Positions 52,972 to 60,730 of a DNA stretch of 61,276 bases are shown one piece after another. Source of the DNA: a bacterium (GTDB lineage Bacteria > Cyanobacteriota > Vampirovibrionia > Gastranaerophilales > Gastranaerophilaceae); assembly GCA_017541465.1 (NCBI GenBank), contig JAFXYZ010000071.1, positions 1-61,276 of the forward strand. The letters run 5' to 3'. The translations under genes and the position numbers were made by a program. The notes beneath the pieces are model-generated. The model saw only the letters and a list, made by a program, of their open reading frames with translations, did not search any database and had not been told where the DNA came from. Within the stretch, counting starts at the first letter, position 1. The number at the start of each line of letters is the position of its first letter.

Positions 52972-54075
52972 TCAAATTTTGAACTTCTTCTTTAAAAAAT
53001 CCGAAAACGGCTTTTCAAAAAGATGATAAACAATAACACCGATTAAAATACTTGAAATTATGTATATTAAAGTGTGAAGAAGGATATGTTGTTCAACAAA
53101 CATCCTGTGTTTCAGGAAAAACGAAATGAGAGCATCCACAATGAAATTGTGAAAGACATAAATTGCAAAAACATACCTTCCGAGTTTTTCGCTAAGCCCT
53201 GTTTCAAAGAGATTTGAAACCGCCCCCTTCTTCAGAAGAAAACAAACAACAAGCAAAATCTGAACAAAAATAAATTCATTATTGGAAATTTTAGGAAACC
53301 CTACCGTGCAATAGCAAAGAGCGAACAATAGCGCAATTTCAATTAAACTCCATAAAAAGAACCCAAAGGATTTATAATCAATTTCCTCCCTTCTTTTTTC
53401 GGAAAGATTAAATTTGTCAAAAAGAAGATAAGAAACCAAATACCCGAATCCTACCCCGCTTATACCTTTTAAAAGAAAGACATCAAAGATGACATATACA
53501 TTCTGAAAATAATTTGTCGGAATTTGCTCAAAAGCATAATTAAAATAAAAAAGGGTTGTAATTATTGTTATAAGAGAAATTGCAAAAAGCGAATATTTTT
53601 CCTCCAGAAACCGCCTCAGAGAATAAACGATTACAGATGCCCAAAACAAAGACGAAAGAAAATTCATAACACTGAAGCTCAAATCCATAACAGGAAGCCC
53701 GGTTGAATTTAAAAGAAAGAGATATAAAAAGGAATTTGAAACGGTTGAGACTGAAAAATTATTATTGTGAATAACAATCAAAACCGCAACAAGAATATAC
53801 AAAAATACAAGCGGGAAAAACCGAAGATACCGTTTTACCGTATATTTTGTAACAGACCAAACCTCTTTGTTTCTGTTTGTATAATAGAGGAAAATTCCCG
53901 AGATAAAATAAAAAATATAGGCACCCAGCCCTGTAACCATATATTTTTCCGCACCTTCAGAATATAAATCCGGAAAAAAGGTTGTCAGGCTTCCCCAGGT
54001 TGTCAGAAGATGAGAGATAATAACTATAAAAATAAAAAGAAACTTCAAAAACTCTATATTTTTAATTTTATCCAT
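52972..54075 (-). CDS. Acyltransferase family 3 membrane protein (OafA-like)
   Basis: The 367-residue polytopic protein has about ten membrane helices. The start KNIEFLKFLFIFIVIISHLL carries the His that family-3 acyltransferases need, and FYFISGIFLYY matches the second conserved segment. It probably O-acylates a lipid-linked or surface polysaccharide. It is separated from pseB by tRNA-Lys and from the upstream WavE-like gene by 85 bases. Confidence 0.85.
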   Translation of the reverse strand: MDKIKNIEFLKFLFIFIVIISHLLTTWGSLTTFFPDLYSEGAEKYMVTGLGAYIFYFISGIFLYYTNRNKEVWSVTKYTVKRYLRFFPLVFLYILVAVLIVIHNNNFSVSTVSNSFLYLFLLNSTGLPVMDLSFSVMNFLSSLFWASVIVYSLRRFLEEKYSLFAISLITIITTLFYFNYAFEQIPTNYFQNVYVIFDVFLLKGISGVGFGYLVSYLLFDKFNLSEKRREEIDYKSFGFFLWSLIEIALLFALCYCTVGFPKISNNEFIFVQILLVVCFLLKKGAVSNLFETGLSEKLGRYVFAIYVFHNFIVDALISFFLKHRMFVEQHILLHTLIYIISSILIGVIVYHLFEKPFSDFLKKKFKI

Positions 54076-54160
54076 AAAATTTTCTCAAGATATAATCTAT
54101 ACCTGAAGATTTTAGCATAAATACGGCTATAGCGCAAAATTAACCATACTATTTTCCATT

Positions 54161-54805
54161 TCAGTCTCTCTGATATTTGTCATAAACAAAATTAACCTTA
54201 TCTTCTAAAATTTCAGAAAAATTTTCAGGATGTTTAAACCACATATAATTCATATTATTTGCTTCTAAAATAGGGATAATGTATCTTACTTTTTCGTCCT
54301 TAAAATGTTTAAAATAACTTTTTTTAATATAATATTCAGGATATTTTGTATTCAGAAATCTGAATTTCGTCGGAATACTCCACAATTTAATCATTTTATC
54401 TATGGGACCAAACATAAAATAATCTATAAAGTATCCTTCTTCTCTCAGGTGGTATGCGGGAAAATAGAGAGTATCATCAAATTTTAATTTTGAAATTAAC
54501 AATTTTAAATCGCTGAAGGCAATATCCGAACGGATTTTAAACACATATTTTGCACCCAGATTTTTTGCATATTTTAGTCCCGCTAAAGTTGATTTTACCT
54601 GATAATTAATATTCTGCTTTCCCGTGAACAGCGGATAAGAGCTTAAAACCTTATGTTTTTCGTTTTTGATTTTTTTCTCTTCATTTTTCCAGGTTGACCA
54701 AATGACATTATCAAACCCCGAATAAGACGGCCTGACTTCATCGTAGTATGTCAGCGGTCCCTGGATAATTAACCAAAAATTATTTATTCCCAAATTATTT
54801 TCCAT
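54161..54805 (-). CDS. WavE-family lipopolysaccharide synthesis protein
   Basis: The 214-residue protein has the WavE pattern: WLIIQGPLTYY, NVIWSTWKNEEKK, INYQVKSTLAGLKYAKNLGA and VFKIRSDIAFSDL, the last as a probable sugar-nucleotide-binding acidic motif. WavE proteins are putative glycosyltransferases of the lipopolysaccharide core. This gene is notably AT-rich (poly-Lys/Ile/Asn codons) compared with the mur genes, as are its neighbours to 55.7 kb. Confidence 0.78.
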   Translation of the reverse strand: MENNLGINNFWLIIQGPLTYYDEVRPSYSGFDNVIWSTWKNEEKKIKNEKHKVLSSYPLFTGKQNINYQVKSTLAGLKYAKNLGAKYVFKIRSDIAFSDLKLLISKLKFDDTLYFPAYHLREEGYFIDYFMFGPIDKMIKLWSIPTKFRFLNTKYPEYYIKKSYFKHFKDEKVRYIIPILEANNMNYMWFKHPENFSEILEDKVNFVYDKYQRD

Positions 54806-54839
54806 TCGCGTTTTTATCCGTTTAAAACATTAAAAATAT

Positions 54840-55685
54840 TTACTCTTCAGATTCATATATACCTGAAAGATATTTCTTTTTAACAAACGTTACATCGTAT
54901 TCTGTTGTATATCCGCATTCAAGATTTTCTACGGATACAAACTTTGTATTTAATTCCCTGTAAGCAGGATTTATATGTAAAGGAACAAATCCGCAGCAGT
55001 CCAAGAAATTAATAATATCTGTATATGAAGGTTGCCCGATATATTTTTCAATCGTTATCAATTCAATATAAATCACATCAATATTATCATTAATCAAATA
55101 TTCCTTTAAATTTTTTAAGATTTCCAATTCATAACCCTGAACATCAATTTTCAGAATTTTTATATCTGTATTAAAAGAATTCCAATACTCAGTTTCAGAA
55201 TTAGCCTCTATCATTGAAACAGAATAATTAACGGTTGGAATATCCCTGCCGAAATATTTATAATTTGAATTGAGTTTGAAAACACTGCTCAATCCCGTAT
55301 CATTATATGCTTCATTTATTGATATTTCCTTAGTTTCAGCGCCAAGGGCAACATTTTTAAACTCAAAATTATCGTAGAGTTTTTTTAAATCTTCAAGTTC
55401 TTTATAACTTGATTTTAACGGTTCATAAGAAATCACAAAGCAGTTTTTGAAAAAATGCTTTGCCATTTTCACACTATACCCTTTATTTGCGCCAATATCT
55501 ATAAACAAACAACTTTTATCTTTAACAATCAGATTTTGTATATTTTTATAATCAAATGTATAATACTGACTGATATACATATCATCTATTTTTTCTTTTT
55601 CATATCCGCCAAAGATACATCGTGTTGTATAACTTTTTATACGGCTGATTTTATTTATTATTTTCTTTTCCAACTCGAGAAGCAT
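54840..55685 (-). CDS. FkbM-family methyltransferase
   Basis: The 281-residue SAM-dependent enzyme has the binding loop LFIDIGANKGYSV, then SYEPLKSSYKELEDL, FKNVALGAETKEISI and ILKIDVQGYELEILKNL. FkbM enzymes O-methylate sugars or lipids. The surface-glycan context suggests sugar O-methylation. It is five bases after the cupin gene. It is AT-rich like its neighbour. Confidence 0.88.
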   Translation of the reverse strand: MLLELEKKIINKISRIKSYTTRCIFGGYEKEKIDDMYISQYYTFDYKNIQNLIVKDKSCLFIDIGANKGYSVKMAKHFFKNCFVISYEPLKSSYKELEDLKKLYDNFEFKNVALGAETKEISINEAYNDTGLSSVFKLNSNYKYFGRDIPTVNYSVSMIEANSETEYWNSFNTDIKILKIDVQGYELEILKNLKEYLINDNIDVIYIELITIEKYIGQPSYTDIINFLDCCGFVPLHINPAYRELNTKFVSVENLECGYTTEYDVTFVKKKYLSGIYESEE

Positions 55686-55690
55686 TATAC

Positions 55691-56017
55691 TTAACCCCCA
55701 ATATACTTATCATTATTAGCACCCGGAAATTTAACAACTACATTTTGTGTTCCGTCTTCAAGACATTCAAAATCAGTTGCTTCATTCGGCTCCATAACGA
55801 TTATATCCCCTTTTTGATATTCAACACCGTTCATTTTCACTCTGCCTTGGGTAATCACCGTTATTTCCGTTGCAATTTTGTGATAGTGTCTTTCTTCATA
55901 ATCACCTTTTTTATATTCTTTAACCGCAACTTCAACATCGTTCGTCTTTAAAAGTGTCGGCTCAAAATTCCCGACAAACCAGCCTTTTGTCATATTTTCC
56001 AATTTTGCGGTTTTCAT
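55691..56017 (-). CDS. Cupin-domain protein
   Basis: The 108-residue protein is a single small beta-barrel. The metal-binding cupin motif is ERHYHKIATEITVITQGRVK and the second is KGDIIVMEPNEATDFECLED. It could be a sugar isomerase/epimerase-like cupin or a sensor. It is one base downstream of a nucleotidyltransferase in a tight five-gene cassette. Confidence 0.85.
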   Translation of the reverse strand: MKTAKLENMTKGWFVGNFEPTLLKTNDVEVAVKEYKKGDYEERHYHKIATEITVITQGRVKMNGVEYQKGDIIVMEPNEATDFECLEDGTQNVVVKFPGANNDKYIGG

Positions 56018-56018
56018 T

Positions 56019-56753
56019 TTAAACTAATTCCCCTGTTTTTATTTTAATGTATTTATCCAAATCCTCGGGAGTTCCCGTTCCGTGCATTTGATTTTTATCA
56101 ATGGAATAAATACCGAATTTCCTGCCCTTTTCGATTGCATAATTATATACGGGCGCGACATAAAATTCATTGTTTACCCGTTCATTTCTGACAATCATAT
56201 CAATGGCATTTTCAACAAAATCTCTGCCTTTTCTGAAATAATAAATCCCTACGGTTGCGTTTTCAGAGATAACTTCTTTTTCTCTTATCATTGTAATGAA
56301 GCCGTTATCATCAAGTTTTGCATAGGACCATTTTGTGTCCGTAGCATAAAAACAAAGAACAGAACCGTCAAGGTTTCTGGTTTCACTGTCATTTATATAA
56401 TCAGAAATATTCATATCAACAATCTGGTCTGAATTTGCAATAAGTAAAGGCTCATCATTATTGATTAAACGGTGTGCATATAGAACTGTGCAGGCTGCAC
56501 CTTCCGTTAATTTGTCAATCAAAACAAACTCGGCATTATAGTTTTGTTTAATATAATTAACAGTTTCCTCTTCACTGTTATAGTGTTCGGAGCGCGCAAG
56601 AAGAATAAATTTAGCATTATCTGTCTTTAAATTATCCAAAACATGGCAAATCATCGGTTTGCCCAGAACATCAATAAACGGCTTTGGCTTTTTATATCCT
56701 GCTTTTAAGAACCTCGAACCTGCACCTGCCATCGGGATTACAAGGTTTATCAT
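56019..56753 (-). CDS. Sugar/alcohol-phosphate nucleotidyltransferase (second copy)
   Basis: The 244-residue GT-A-like nucleotidyltransferase has INLVIPMAGAGSRFLKAGY, KPKPFIDVLGKPMICHVLDN, EGAACTVLYAH, IANSDQIVDM and NEFYVAPVYNYAIEKGRKFG. I choose ATG 56753, preceded by AGGAGG at about 8 bases, because longer frames start inside the upstream gene. It is paralogous to the next gene upstream. The activated substrate is unknown. Confidence 0.85.
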   Translation of the reverse strand: MINLVIPMAGAGSRFLKAGYKKPKPFIDVLGKPMICHVLDNLKTDNAKFILLARSEHYNSEEETVNYIKQNYNAEFVLIDKLTEGAACTVLYAHRLINNDEPLLIANSDQIVDMNISDYINDSETRNLDGSVLCFYATDTKWSYAKLDDNGFITMIREKEVISENATVGIYYFRKGRDFVENAIDMIVRNERVNNEFYVAPVYNYAIEKGRKFGIYSIDKNQMHGTGTPEDLDKYIKIKTGELV

Positions 56754-56754
56754 C

Positions 56755-57477
56755 TTACCCCCTCCTGTGCGCCAGATAATTTTCGTACATTTGGTATGTT
56801 GAAAAAGAAATATAATCTTTCCTCGGGATTTCAAAAATTCCTATTCTTTTCTGCTCTAAAATCATTTCATTAAAAGTCGAGCTTATATAATACTGTCCCT
56901 GGGTATTAGAATCTTTTTCAATAACTTTAAAAGCTGCCTGAACAAAATCTCTGCCGTCTTTAAAATAACAGCAACCCGTTGAAGCCATATCAGAAATCGG
57001 ATGTTTTTCACTTGTCTGAACAACCATATCATTTTCATCAAGCAAGACTGAACTGTATTTTGGATGAATTGCTTTCATCGTAACAATTCCGCCATCAAGT
57101 TTTCTTTCTCTGAAATCGTTTATTGCCTTTAATAAATCAGCCTTTATATACTGATCACCATTTAAAATAACCAGTTCTTCATCTTGGTTTATATCATCAA
57201 TCGCAAACAAGGCACTGCATACAGCACCTTTTGTTTCGCCTGAAACTTCAAGCACTCTGCATTTATCTGACAAAATTTTCAGGGTATCCCCTAAAAAGAA
57301 TTTTTCCTGATCGGATTTACGGATAATACAGGTGATGTGTTCGCCAAAGCCCTCCAAAGATTCAATTATTCTCTGAATAATCGGCTTATTATGTAATTCA
57401 ATTAAATACTTTGGATAAGGATAACCTTTTTCTTCAAAATCTTTTGCACCGCCGGCCATTAATACTAAAATATTCAT
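56755..57477 (-). CDS. Sugar/alcohol-phosphate nucleotidyltransferase (first copy)
   Basis: The 240-residue protein has NILVLMAGGAKDFEEKGYPY, PKYLIELHNKPIIQRIIESL, EVSGETKGAVCSALFAI, LVILNGDQYIKADL and GQYYISSTFNEMILEQKRIG. The first Gly-rich loop is atypical (AGGAKDFEEKG for AGxGxRF). It ends one base before its paralogue begins. The pair may use different nucleotides or act as heterodimer. Confidence 0.83.
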   Translation of the reverse strand: MNILVLMAGGAKDFEEKGYPYPKYLIELHNKPIIQRIIESLEGFGEHITCIIRKSDQEKFFLGDTLKILSDKCRVLEVSGETKGAVCSALFAIDDINQDEELVILNGDQYIKADLLKAINDFRERKLDGGIVTMKAIHPKYSSVLLDENDMVVQTSEKHPISDMASTGCCYFKDGRDFVQAAFKVIEKDSNTQGQYYISSTFNEMILEQKRIGIFEIPRKDYISFSTYQMYENYLAHRRG

Positions 57478-58128
57478 CTATTCGCCTCCCGCAACAAGAT
57501 TTTCCTGCTCTATTTCATTAATTTTTTTCTTTATGTTTTGATAAGTTACATCATAAACAGTTTCAACTTTTAAAAGTTTTGCACCGCTCATAAGAGCCGC
57601 TTTAACACCGTTTTGGTTATCTTCCACGACAAGACACTCTGAAGGGTTATATCCGAAACGATTAATTGCTGTCTGATATATCTCAGGATCAGGTTTTGAC
57701 TTCTTTACATCCTGGTTAGAGAGGGTAAAATCAAAATACTTCTGTAAATCGGCTTTTTCCATCATCATATCAATTGTTGCTCTGACGGAATTTGAAGCTA
57801 ATGCAAGGCCGTATCCTTCCTTTTTTAGCCTTGCCAAAGCATACTGATGATTAAATAAGGGTTTACACTTCATATAAACATACTCTAAAGTGTAAATCTG
57901 TTTCATGTGATTAATAAAATTATGCAACCCCCTCGGCAAACCTTTTTCGAGGGTTAACATTTCAAGTTTTTTGCTTGTCGGCAGTCCGTCAAAAGTAACG
58001 AGATGGTCGTAGCGTGAAATATTATAGCCAAACAGGTTTAATGCCTTATTTAAAGCCTCATAGTGCCAGTCTTTGGCATCAATTAATACTCCATCCATAT
58101 CGAAAATAATAGCTTTTATTTTAGTCAT
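57478..58128 (-). CDS. HAD-superfamily phosphatase/phosphomutase
   Basis: The 216-residue protein shows all four HAD motifs: IIFDMDGVLIDAKDWHYEAL, LALASNSVRATID, KKSKPDPEIYQTAINRFG and CLVVEDNQNGVKAALMSGAK. The cap is the C1 type of beta-phosphoglucomutase relatives. In this cassette it probably dephosphorylates or isomerises the precursor that the nucleotidyltransferases activate. It abuts the next gene and overlaps the upstream one by eight bases. Confidence 0.88.
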   Translation of the reverse strand: MTKIKAIIFDMDGVLIDAKDWHYEALNKALNLFGYNISRYDHLVTFDGLPTSKKLEMLTLEKGLPRGLHNFINHMKQIYTLEYVYMKCKPLFNHQYALARLKKEGYGLALASNSVRATIDMMMEKADLQKYFDFTLSNQDVKKSKPDPEIYQTAINRFGYNPSECLVVEDNQNGVKAALMSGAKLLKVETVYDVTYQNIKKKINEIEQENLVAGGE

Positions 58129-58735
58129 TAAAAAATTCCTTCGCGCCCATGGGATTATCCGTGCACAACATCAAATTTGGGTTATTGATATTTTTATATC
58201 TGTTCCAGATTTCTTTGTATTCACGGTTGTGCAATTCAGGTGACACTATACAAACCTGCTTGTTTTTATTCAGCAGGGAATTAATTTCTTTTTCACAGAA
58301 CCAGTCAGAATTGAAACTGTCCAGCCAAACACCTTTTGCCTGATTAAGCAAGACAGGATTTGTTATTATATCGCTATATCCCGTAAAAACATTGAGTTTC
58401 AGGGCAAGCTGGCAAACCATATCGGGAATACTCATATCAAATGTGAAGTAGTTTTTATGATTATACTTTTTTAAAAGCTTTTTTATTTCTTCACCCTGTC
58501 CGTCGGCTTTTATATTAAGAGCCAGAAGAATATTACTTCCCCGAATAAGCTGAAGAAACTCTTCAAACGTCATTTCATCACCCTGGGGCATGTTATGGGA
58601 AATAACTATTTTGCCTGAAATATCTCTTAAATCTGTTTCAATACCAAAACCATACTCAACGGCTCGTTCAAAAGCTGTCTTAGAATTTTTTTCTTTTTCT
58701 GTTTCCCAATAGCCCCGATGAGCAATAATATGCAC
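58121..58735 (-). CDS. Glycerophosphodiester phosphodiesterase-like protein
   Basis: This short 204-residue member of the GDPD/PI-PLC barrel has HIIAHRGYWETEKEKNSKTA with the catalytic His-Arg, GFGIETDLRDI (metal-binding Glu and Asp) and IVISHNMPQGDE (catalytic His; Asn replaces the usual Asp). There is no signal peptide, so it acts inside the cell. It is the first gene of the cassette and could supply or remodel a phosphodiester intermediate. Confidence 0.82.
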   Translation of the reverse strand: MHIIAHRGYWETEKEKNSKTAFERAVEYGFGIETDLRDISGKIVISHNMPQGDEMTFEEFLQLIRGSNILLALNIKADGQGEEIKKLLKKYNHKNYFTFDMSIPDMVCQLALKLNVFTGYSDIITNPVLLNQAKGVWLDSFNSDWFCEKEINSLLNKNKQVCIVSPELHNREYKEIWNRYKNINNPNLMLCTDNPMGAKEFFND

Positions 58736-58875
58736 TTTTCGTTCCTTAAATTCCTGCTGAATTATTTATCTTCAATAAGCTCCAAGACTATTGTATTTCA
58801 AGAACTATACAAATTCAAATATTTTATTTTTCTTATTGAAAAATAAGGAAGAGAAAAATTTTGAAGAACAATAAT

Positions 58876-58907
58876 AAAAAAGACCTGCCTGTTAGCAAGT
58901 CTTTTTT
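58876..58907 (-). terminator. Terminator-like hairpin of module 2
   Basis: AAAAAAGAC / GTCTTTTTT, extended by TGC / GCA across one mismatch, directly 3' (minus strand) of the tRNA-Gly fragment at 58911. Confidence 0.7.
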
Positions 58908-58910
58908 ATT

Positions 58911-58928
58911 AGCGGGAGACGAGGCTCG
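58911..58928 (-). repeat. Copy of tRNA-Gly 3' end (18 bases)
   Basis: AGCGGGAGACGAGGCTCG is identical to 59324-59341 of tRNA-Gly (T-arm 3' half, acceptor 3' strand, discriminator base). Confidence 0.8.
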
Positions 58929-59060
58929 TGTCTTGAAAAATTTGCATTAAACGTGTCTTCGGTTTTTCTTTACCCAAAATGTATTTGTAAAGAAAAGACC
59001 TCCGCACTCTGCAAATTTTTCGCAACTCGCTCTGTCGCTCGTTCTTCGCCTTTGCCAAAA

Positions 59061-59102
59061 TAATAAAGAACCGATGAACAAAAGTCCATCGGTTCTTTAT
59101 TA
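59061..59102. terminator. Terminator-like hairpin of module 1
   Basis: TAATAAAGAACCGATG and CATCGGTTCTTTATTA are perfect 16-base arms around a 10-base loop, ending exactly where the tRNA-Gly fragment at 59102 begins. Confidence 0.75.
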
Positions 59103-59117
59103 GCGGGAGACGAGGCT
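59102..59117 (-). repeat. Copy of tRNA-Gly 3' end (16 bases)
   Basis: AGCGGGAGACGAGGCT, identical to 59324-59339 of tRNA-Gly; the next base diverges. Confidence 0.8.
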
Positions 59118-59289
59118 GTCTTGGAATTTCTTCACGCTCAAGCAGTCGTCCTTTTGGGGCTTTGCCCCGGTCGGACTTTTGCTTTCGCTACCCGAGTTTC
59201 ACTCCGTTCCACTCGTCCGAAATTCCGCTCGAACTCTGAGACAAAACTCCGTTTTGTTGAGTTCTCACCTCGTTTCACGAACATTAAAA

Positions 59290-59309
59290 AAAGCACCTAT
59301 CGGTGCTTT
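59290..59309 (-). terminator. Intrinsic terminator of tRNA-Gly
   Basis: AAAGCACC-TATC-GGTGCTTT, followed on the minus strand by seven U. Confidence 0.85.
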
Positions 59310-59320
59310 ATTGTTTTAAA

Positions 59321-59395
59321 TGGAGCGGGAGACGAGGCTCGAACTCGCGACATCTTCCTTGGCAAGGAAGCATTCTACCACTGAATTACTCCCGC
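59321..59395 (-). tRNA. tRNA-Gly(GCC), CCA encoded
   Basis: A 75-base cloverleaf with acceptor GCGGGAG / CTCCCGC, anticodon stem CTTCC / GGAAG with loop TTGCCAA (GCC at 59361-59363), T-loop GTTCGAGCC, and a 3' TCCA. Its 3' end is duplicated twice downstream (59102, 58911). Confidence 0.94.
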
Positions 59396-59465
59396 ATTTA
59401 TGACTTAATTTTAATATGCACATATTTTAAAATCAAGTCTTTTTTATTTCTAATTTTCAGAAATT

Positions 59466-59702
59466 CTATTGTCCCGAATTTTCAAGCATTTCGCGGGGAA
59501 TATAATTATTATTCTCTTTCTTTTTCTCTGACTTATTCACATGGTCATCAAAGCGCTGTTGAGTCTGTTCCACCGCAGTTTTATGTTTTACCGGGGCAGA
59601 TTTCGGATTTGTAAAAAAATGATACCCGAAGAAGATAACCAAAATCACGAGCACACAATCAATTATATTTCTTACCGTATTATTATTTTCGCTATTTGCC
59701 AT
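59466..59702 (-). CDS. Small single-pass membrane protein, unknown function
   Basis: The 78-residue protein has one hydrophobic segment (IDCVLVILVIFFGYHFF, residues about 14-30) with a short polar N-terminus and a charged Lys/Gln/Asn-rich tail. No family is recognised. It lies between tRNA-Gly and the divergent polyprenyl synthase gene. A topology with the tail in the periplasm or cytoplasm cannot be decided. Confidence 0.6.
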   Translation of the reverse strand: MANSENNNTVRNIIDCVLVILVIFFGYHFFTNPKSAPVKHKTAVEQTQQRFDDHVNKSEKKKENNNYIPREMLENSGQ

Positions 59703-59794
59703 GCCTGAACCTCATTTTTCTGTTGTACTGACTTTATTATATACTATTTCTGAAAAGATAGCGACATGTTTGTTACTATTTATTTTCATCATGT

Positions 59795-59800
59795 TATAAT
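59795..59800 (+). promoter_or_regulatory. -10 element before the polyprenyl synthase
   Basis: A perfect TATAAT lies 15 bases before ATG 59816. The -35 candidate TTGTTA is 19 bases upstream, slightly too far. Confidence 0.4.
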
Positions 59801-59815
59801 AAAAATAACAAAGAC

Positions 59816-60730
59816 ATGGGGAGAGATGTGTTAAACACCGAGTTTAAACTGCTTGAAAACGAGATACGACTGTTAATAAACAATTATTATTCCGTTAACA
59901 GTGATTTGGGCAACTTTATTTTTGCAAAATCAAAAAGAATCCGCTCAACTCTCATCTTTCTCTTCACAAAAGCACTGTTTAAAACGGTAAATGAAGAGGT
60001 CATCAAACTCGCCGCAGCAACAGAGCTGCTTCACGCGGCAACTCTCATTCACGATGACGTTATCGATGAAGCTAAAGTCAGAAGAGGACTTCAGACCTTT
60101 AACACCACCTTCGATTCAAAATATGCCGTTTTAATGGGCGATTTGGTTTTAACTATGGTTAATTCGGAATTGTTAAGCCTTAACAACCCGAAAATCTTCG
60201 ATATTTTCTCTTCCGCTATGGCTAATTTATGCCTGGGCGAAATAAAGCAATACCAGACAAAAGGTGAAGTTCCGAGCTTTAGTGAATATGTTGAGAAATC
60301 AAAATCGAAAACCTCCTCGCTGTTTATCGCAGCCCTCAACTCGCTCGGGGTTTTGTTAAATCAGACAAACTCCTGCGCCTCTCTCGTTAATTTTGCAATA
60401 AACTTCGGAATAGCCTTTCAGATTAAAGACGATTTGATGAACTTCATCAGCGCTGATGACCTCAAACCCGCTATGAACGACTTTAAAAACGGAACGTATA
60501 GCGCTCCCGTCTTATTCTACCTGCAAAACGGCGGAAAACTTGTCCGCTTCCCTTATGCCTTCAAATACCACGAAGATTTAAAAGAGAAAATAATAGCCCA
60601 AACCTGCGATATGATAGGGGAATACTCAAACAAAGCACTCCAGTCACTAAGACCGCTTTATGCAAGCCCCGAAAAAACAGAAATTGAAAACCTATGCGAA
60701 GAACTCAGGAGAATCCCGACCAATGTTTAA
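59816..60730 (+). CDS. Polyprenyl diphosphate synthase
   Basis: The 304-residue trans-isoprenyl chain-elongating enzyme has KRIRSTLIFL, the first Asp-rich motif in LIHDDVIDEAKVRRG, and GDLVLTMVNSELLSL. The second Asp-rich region reads FQIKDDLMNF, where the last Asp of DDxxD is Asn. Length and pattern fit octaprenyl/solanesyl-type synthases more than FPP synthase. The start may be ATG 59816 or GTG 59828, since GGGGAGAG lies just after the ATG. Its end overlaps the signal peptidase gene by eight bases. Confidence 0.88.
   Translation: MGRDVLNTEFKLLENEIRLLINNYYSVNSDLGNFIFAKSKRIRSTLIFLFTKALFKTVNEEVIKLAAATELLHAATLIHDDVIDEAKVRRGLQTFNTTFDSKYAVLMGDLVLTMVNSELLSLNNPKIFDIFSSAMANLCLGEIKQYQTKGEVPSFSEYVEKSKSKTSSLFIAALNSLGVLLNQTNSCASLVNFAINFGIAFQIKDDLMNFISADDLKPAMNDFKNGTYSAPVLFYLQNGGKLVRFPYAFKYHEDLKEKIIAQTCDMIGEYSNKALQSLRPLYASPEKTEIENLCEELRRIPTNV

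Larger units (their letters stand above)
58736..59320. other. Gene-free interval with repeated tRNA-Gly 3' ends and hairpins
   Basis: There is no credible gene over 585 bases. It consists of two modules of about 191 and 222 bases (by the spacing of the tRNA ends), each ending in a copy of the tRNA-Gly 3' end followed by its own terminator-like hairpin on the minus strand. Between them lie palindrome-rich spacers (GGGGC-AAA-GCCCC near 59160; AAAAC-TCC-GTTTT near 59255). Frames here are short and repeat-derived. Confidence 0.6.

Noticed and set aside
58736-59320. Insertion sequence remnant near tRNA-Gly
   Set aside because: No transposase frame or terminal inverted repeats; the tRNA 3'-end copies explain the repeat structure better.
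59121-59384. Plus-strand frame across tRNA-Gly and its upstream spacer
   Set aside because: Its C-terminus (GAGDEARTRD-type) is the well-known artefact of translating the antisense of a tRNA gene; the rest is repeat spacer.
59303-59614. Plus-strand frame starting in tRNA-Gly (RGSNSRHLPWQG)
   Set aside because: Another classic antisense-tRNA artefact; it also lies opposite the small membrane-protein gene.
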